The notes beneath the pieces are model-generated. The model was not told where the DNA came from and made no database searches. It worked only from the letters and a program-made list of their open reading frames with translations. 64,000 bases of DNA, taken from contig NW_019774947.1 of the NCBI RefSeq assembly GCF_001039355.2, positions 310,001-374,000 of the forward strand, given 5' to 3'. Numbering within the stretch: the stretch's first letter is position 1; every line of letters starts with the position of its first letter. The position numbers and the translations under genes are program-made. Positions 63,618 through 64,000 of this stretch are shown one piece after another. The stretch comes from Lingula anatina. Lineage: Eukaryota > Brachiopoda > Lingulata > Lingulida > Lingulidae.

Positions 63618-63693
63618 TTTTGGCAAGCGGACGGCAGGATGTGCCCGTCGTCCCAACGAGTGCCTCATTCTGGAGCCGTCGGAAATGATTGTG
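63618..63693 (+). CDS. RAPGEF2: Rap GEF coding exon 4 (copy in allelic block 2)
   Basis: Identical in coding sequence, acceptor and donor to 58122-58197. If both copies were used, the second would not read in frame after the first: exon 4 enters in phase 2 and leaves in phase 0, so splicing copy to copy shifts the frame. This supports a single real exon seen on two alleles. Confidence 0.9.
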
Positions 63694-63718
63694 GTAAGTT
63701 TATAAGTGTGGATTGTAT

Positions 63719-64000
63719 ATCAGCTAACACAATGTTATATATAACACAGTGTCACATCTTACACATTGGTACACCTAACACAATGTTATATGTAACACAG
63801 TGTCACATTTTACACATTGGTATACCTAACGCAGTGTTATATGTAACACAGTGTCACATCTTACACATTGGTACACCTAACACAGTGTTATATGTAACAC
63901 AGTGTCACATCTCACACATTGGTACACCTAACACAATGTTATATGTAACACAGTGTCACATCTCACACATTGGTACACCTAACACAATGTTATATGTAAC
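63719..64000. repeat. Minisatellite, 51-base unit (allele 2, runs off the window)
   Basis: Same 51-base unit as 58226-58512 with its own pattern of variant positions. It continues past the window end. Confidence 0.95.

Larger units (their letters stand above)
59237..64000. repeat. Allelic block 2 (Rap GEF exon 4 region)
   Basis: Continues from the contig that ends at 53515 and is colinear with block 1 from about 53728 on. It contains the second exon 4 copy and breaks off inside the minisatellite at the window edge. It is probably the same haplotype as the sequence before 53516. Confidence 0.88.

Overview
The window looks like intron-rich genomic DNA from an invertebrate animal. It is AT-rich, has long introns with standard GT..AG splice sites, and carries many CA/GT microsatellites, minisatellites and short inverted-repeat elements. 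The one recognisable gene encodes a PDZ-GEF type Rap guanine nucleotide exchange factor (RAPGEF2/RAPGEF6 family). I suspect a lophotrochozoan such as a mollusc or annelid, but the sequence does not prove this. Three single-base 'n' positions (1646, 53516, 59236) look like joins between assembly contigs.

Layout. At 1-1493 there is a copy of a segment that recurs at 6907-8383; each copy holds an identical 69-base first coding exon of the Rap GEF. Between the copies, on the minus strand, lies the 5' part of another gene. Its 232-codon exon (2010-2706) encodes a His/Gly/Met/Pro-rich protein that I do not recognise. A CpG-rich stretch around 3110-3455 may be a divergent promoter for the two genes. 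From 7622 onward the plus strand carries the 5' end of the Rap GEF: exon 1 (7635-7703), exon 2 (12280-12407), exon 3 (17302-17385) and exon 4 (58122-58197, repeated at 63618-63693). Splice phases agree across all four exons, which together encode the N-terminal cyclic-nucleotide-binding-like domain. The catalytic part lies beyond the window.

Intron 3 is about 40.7 kb and contains no other recognisable gene. It holds tandem repeats with 47-, 49-, 51-, 55- and 76-base units, a foldback element and microsatellites. Near its end, 52285-52544 is a likely alternative first coding exon. It has an upstream in-frame stop and a good donor, and its phase matches exon 4, so it would give an isoform lacking the first part of the N-terminal domain.

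The last 10.5 kb is present twice (53517-59235 and 59237-64000). The end of the contig before 53516 is identical over 188 bases to the start of the contig after 59236, while the block between is a slightly diverged version of the same locus. The second exon 4 is therefore best read as an uncollapsed second allele, not a real tandem duplication. I found no viral, transposase or reverse-transcriptase coding sequence, no CRISPR array and no convincing RNA gene.
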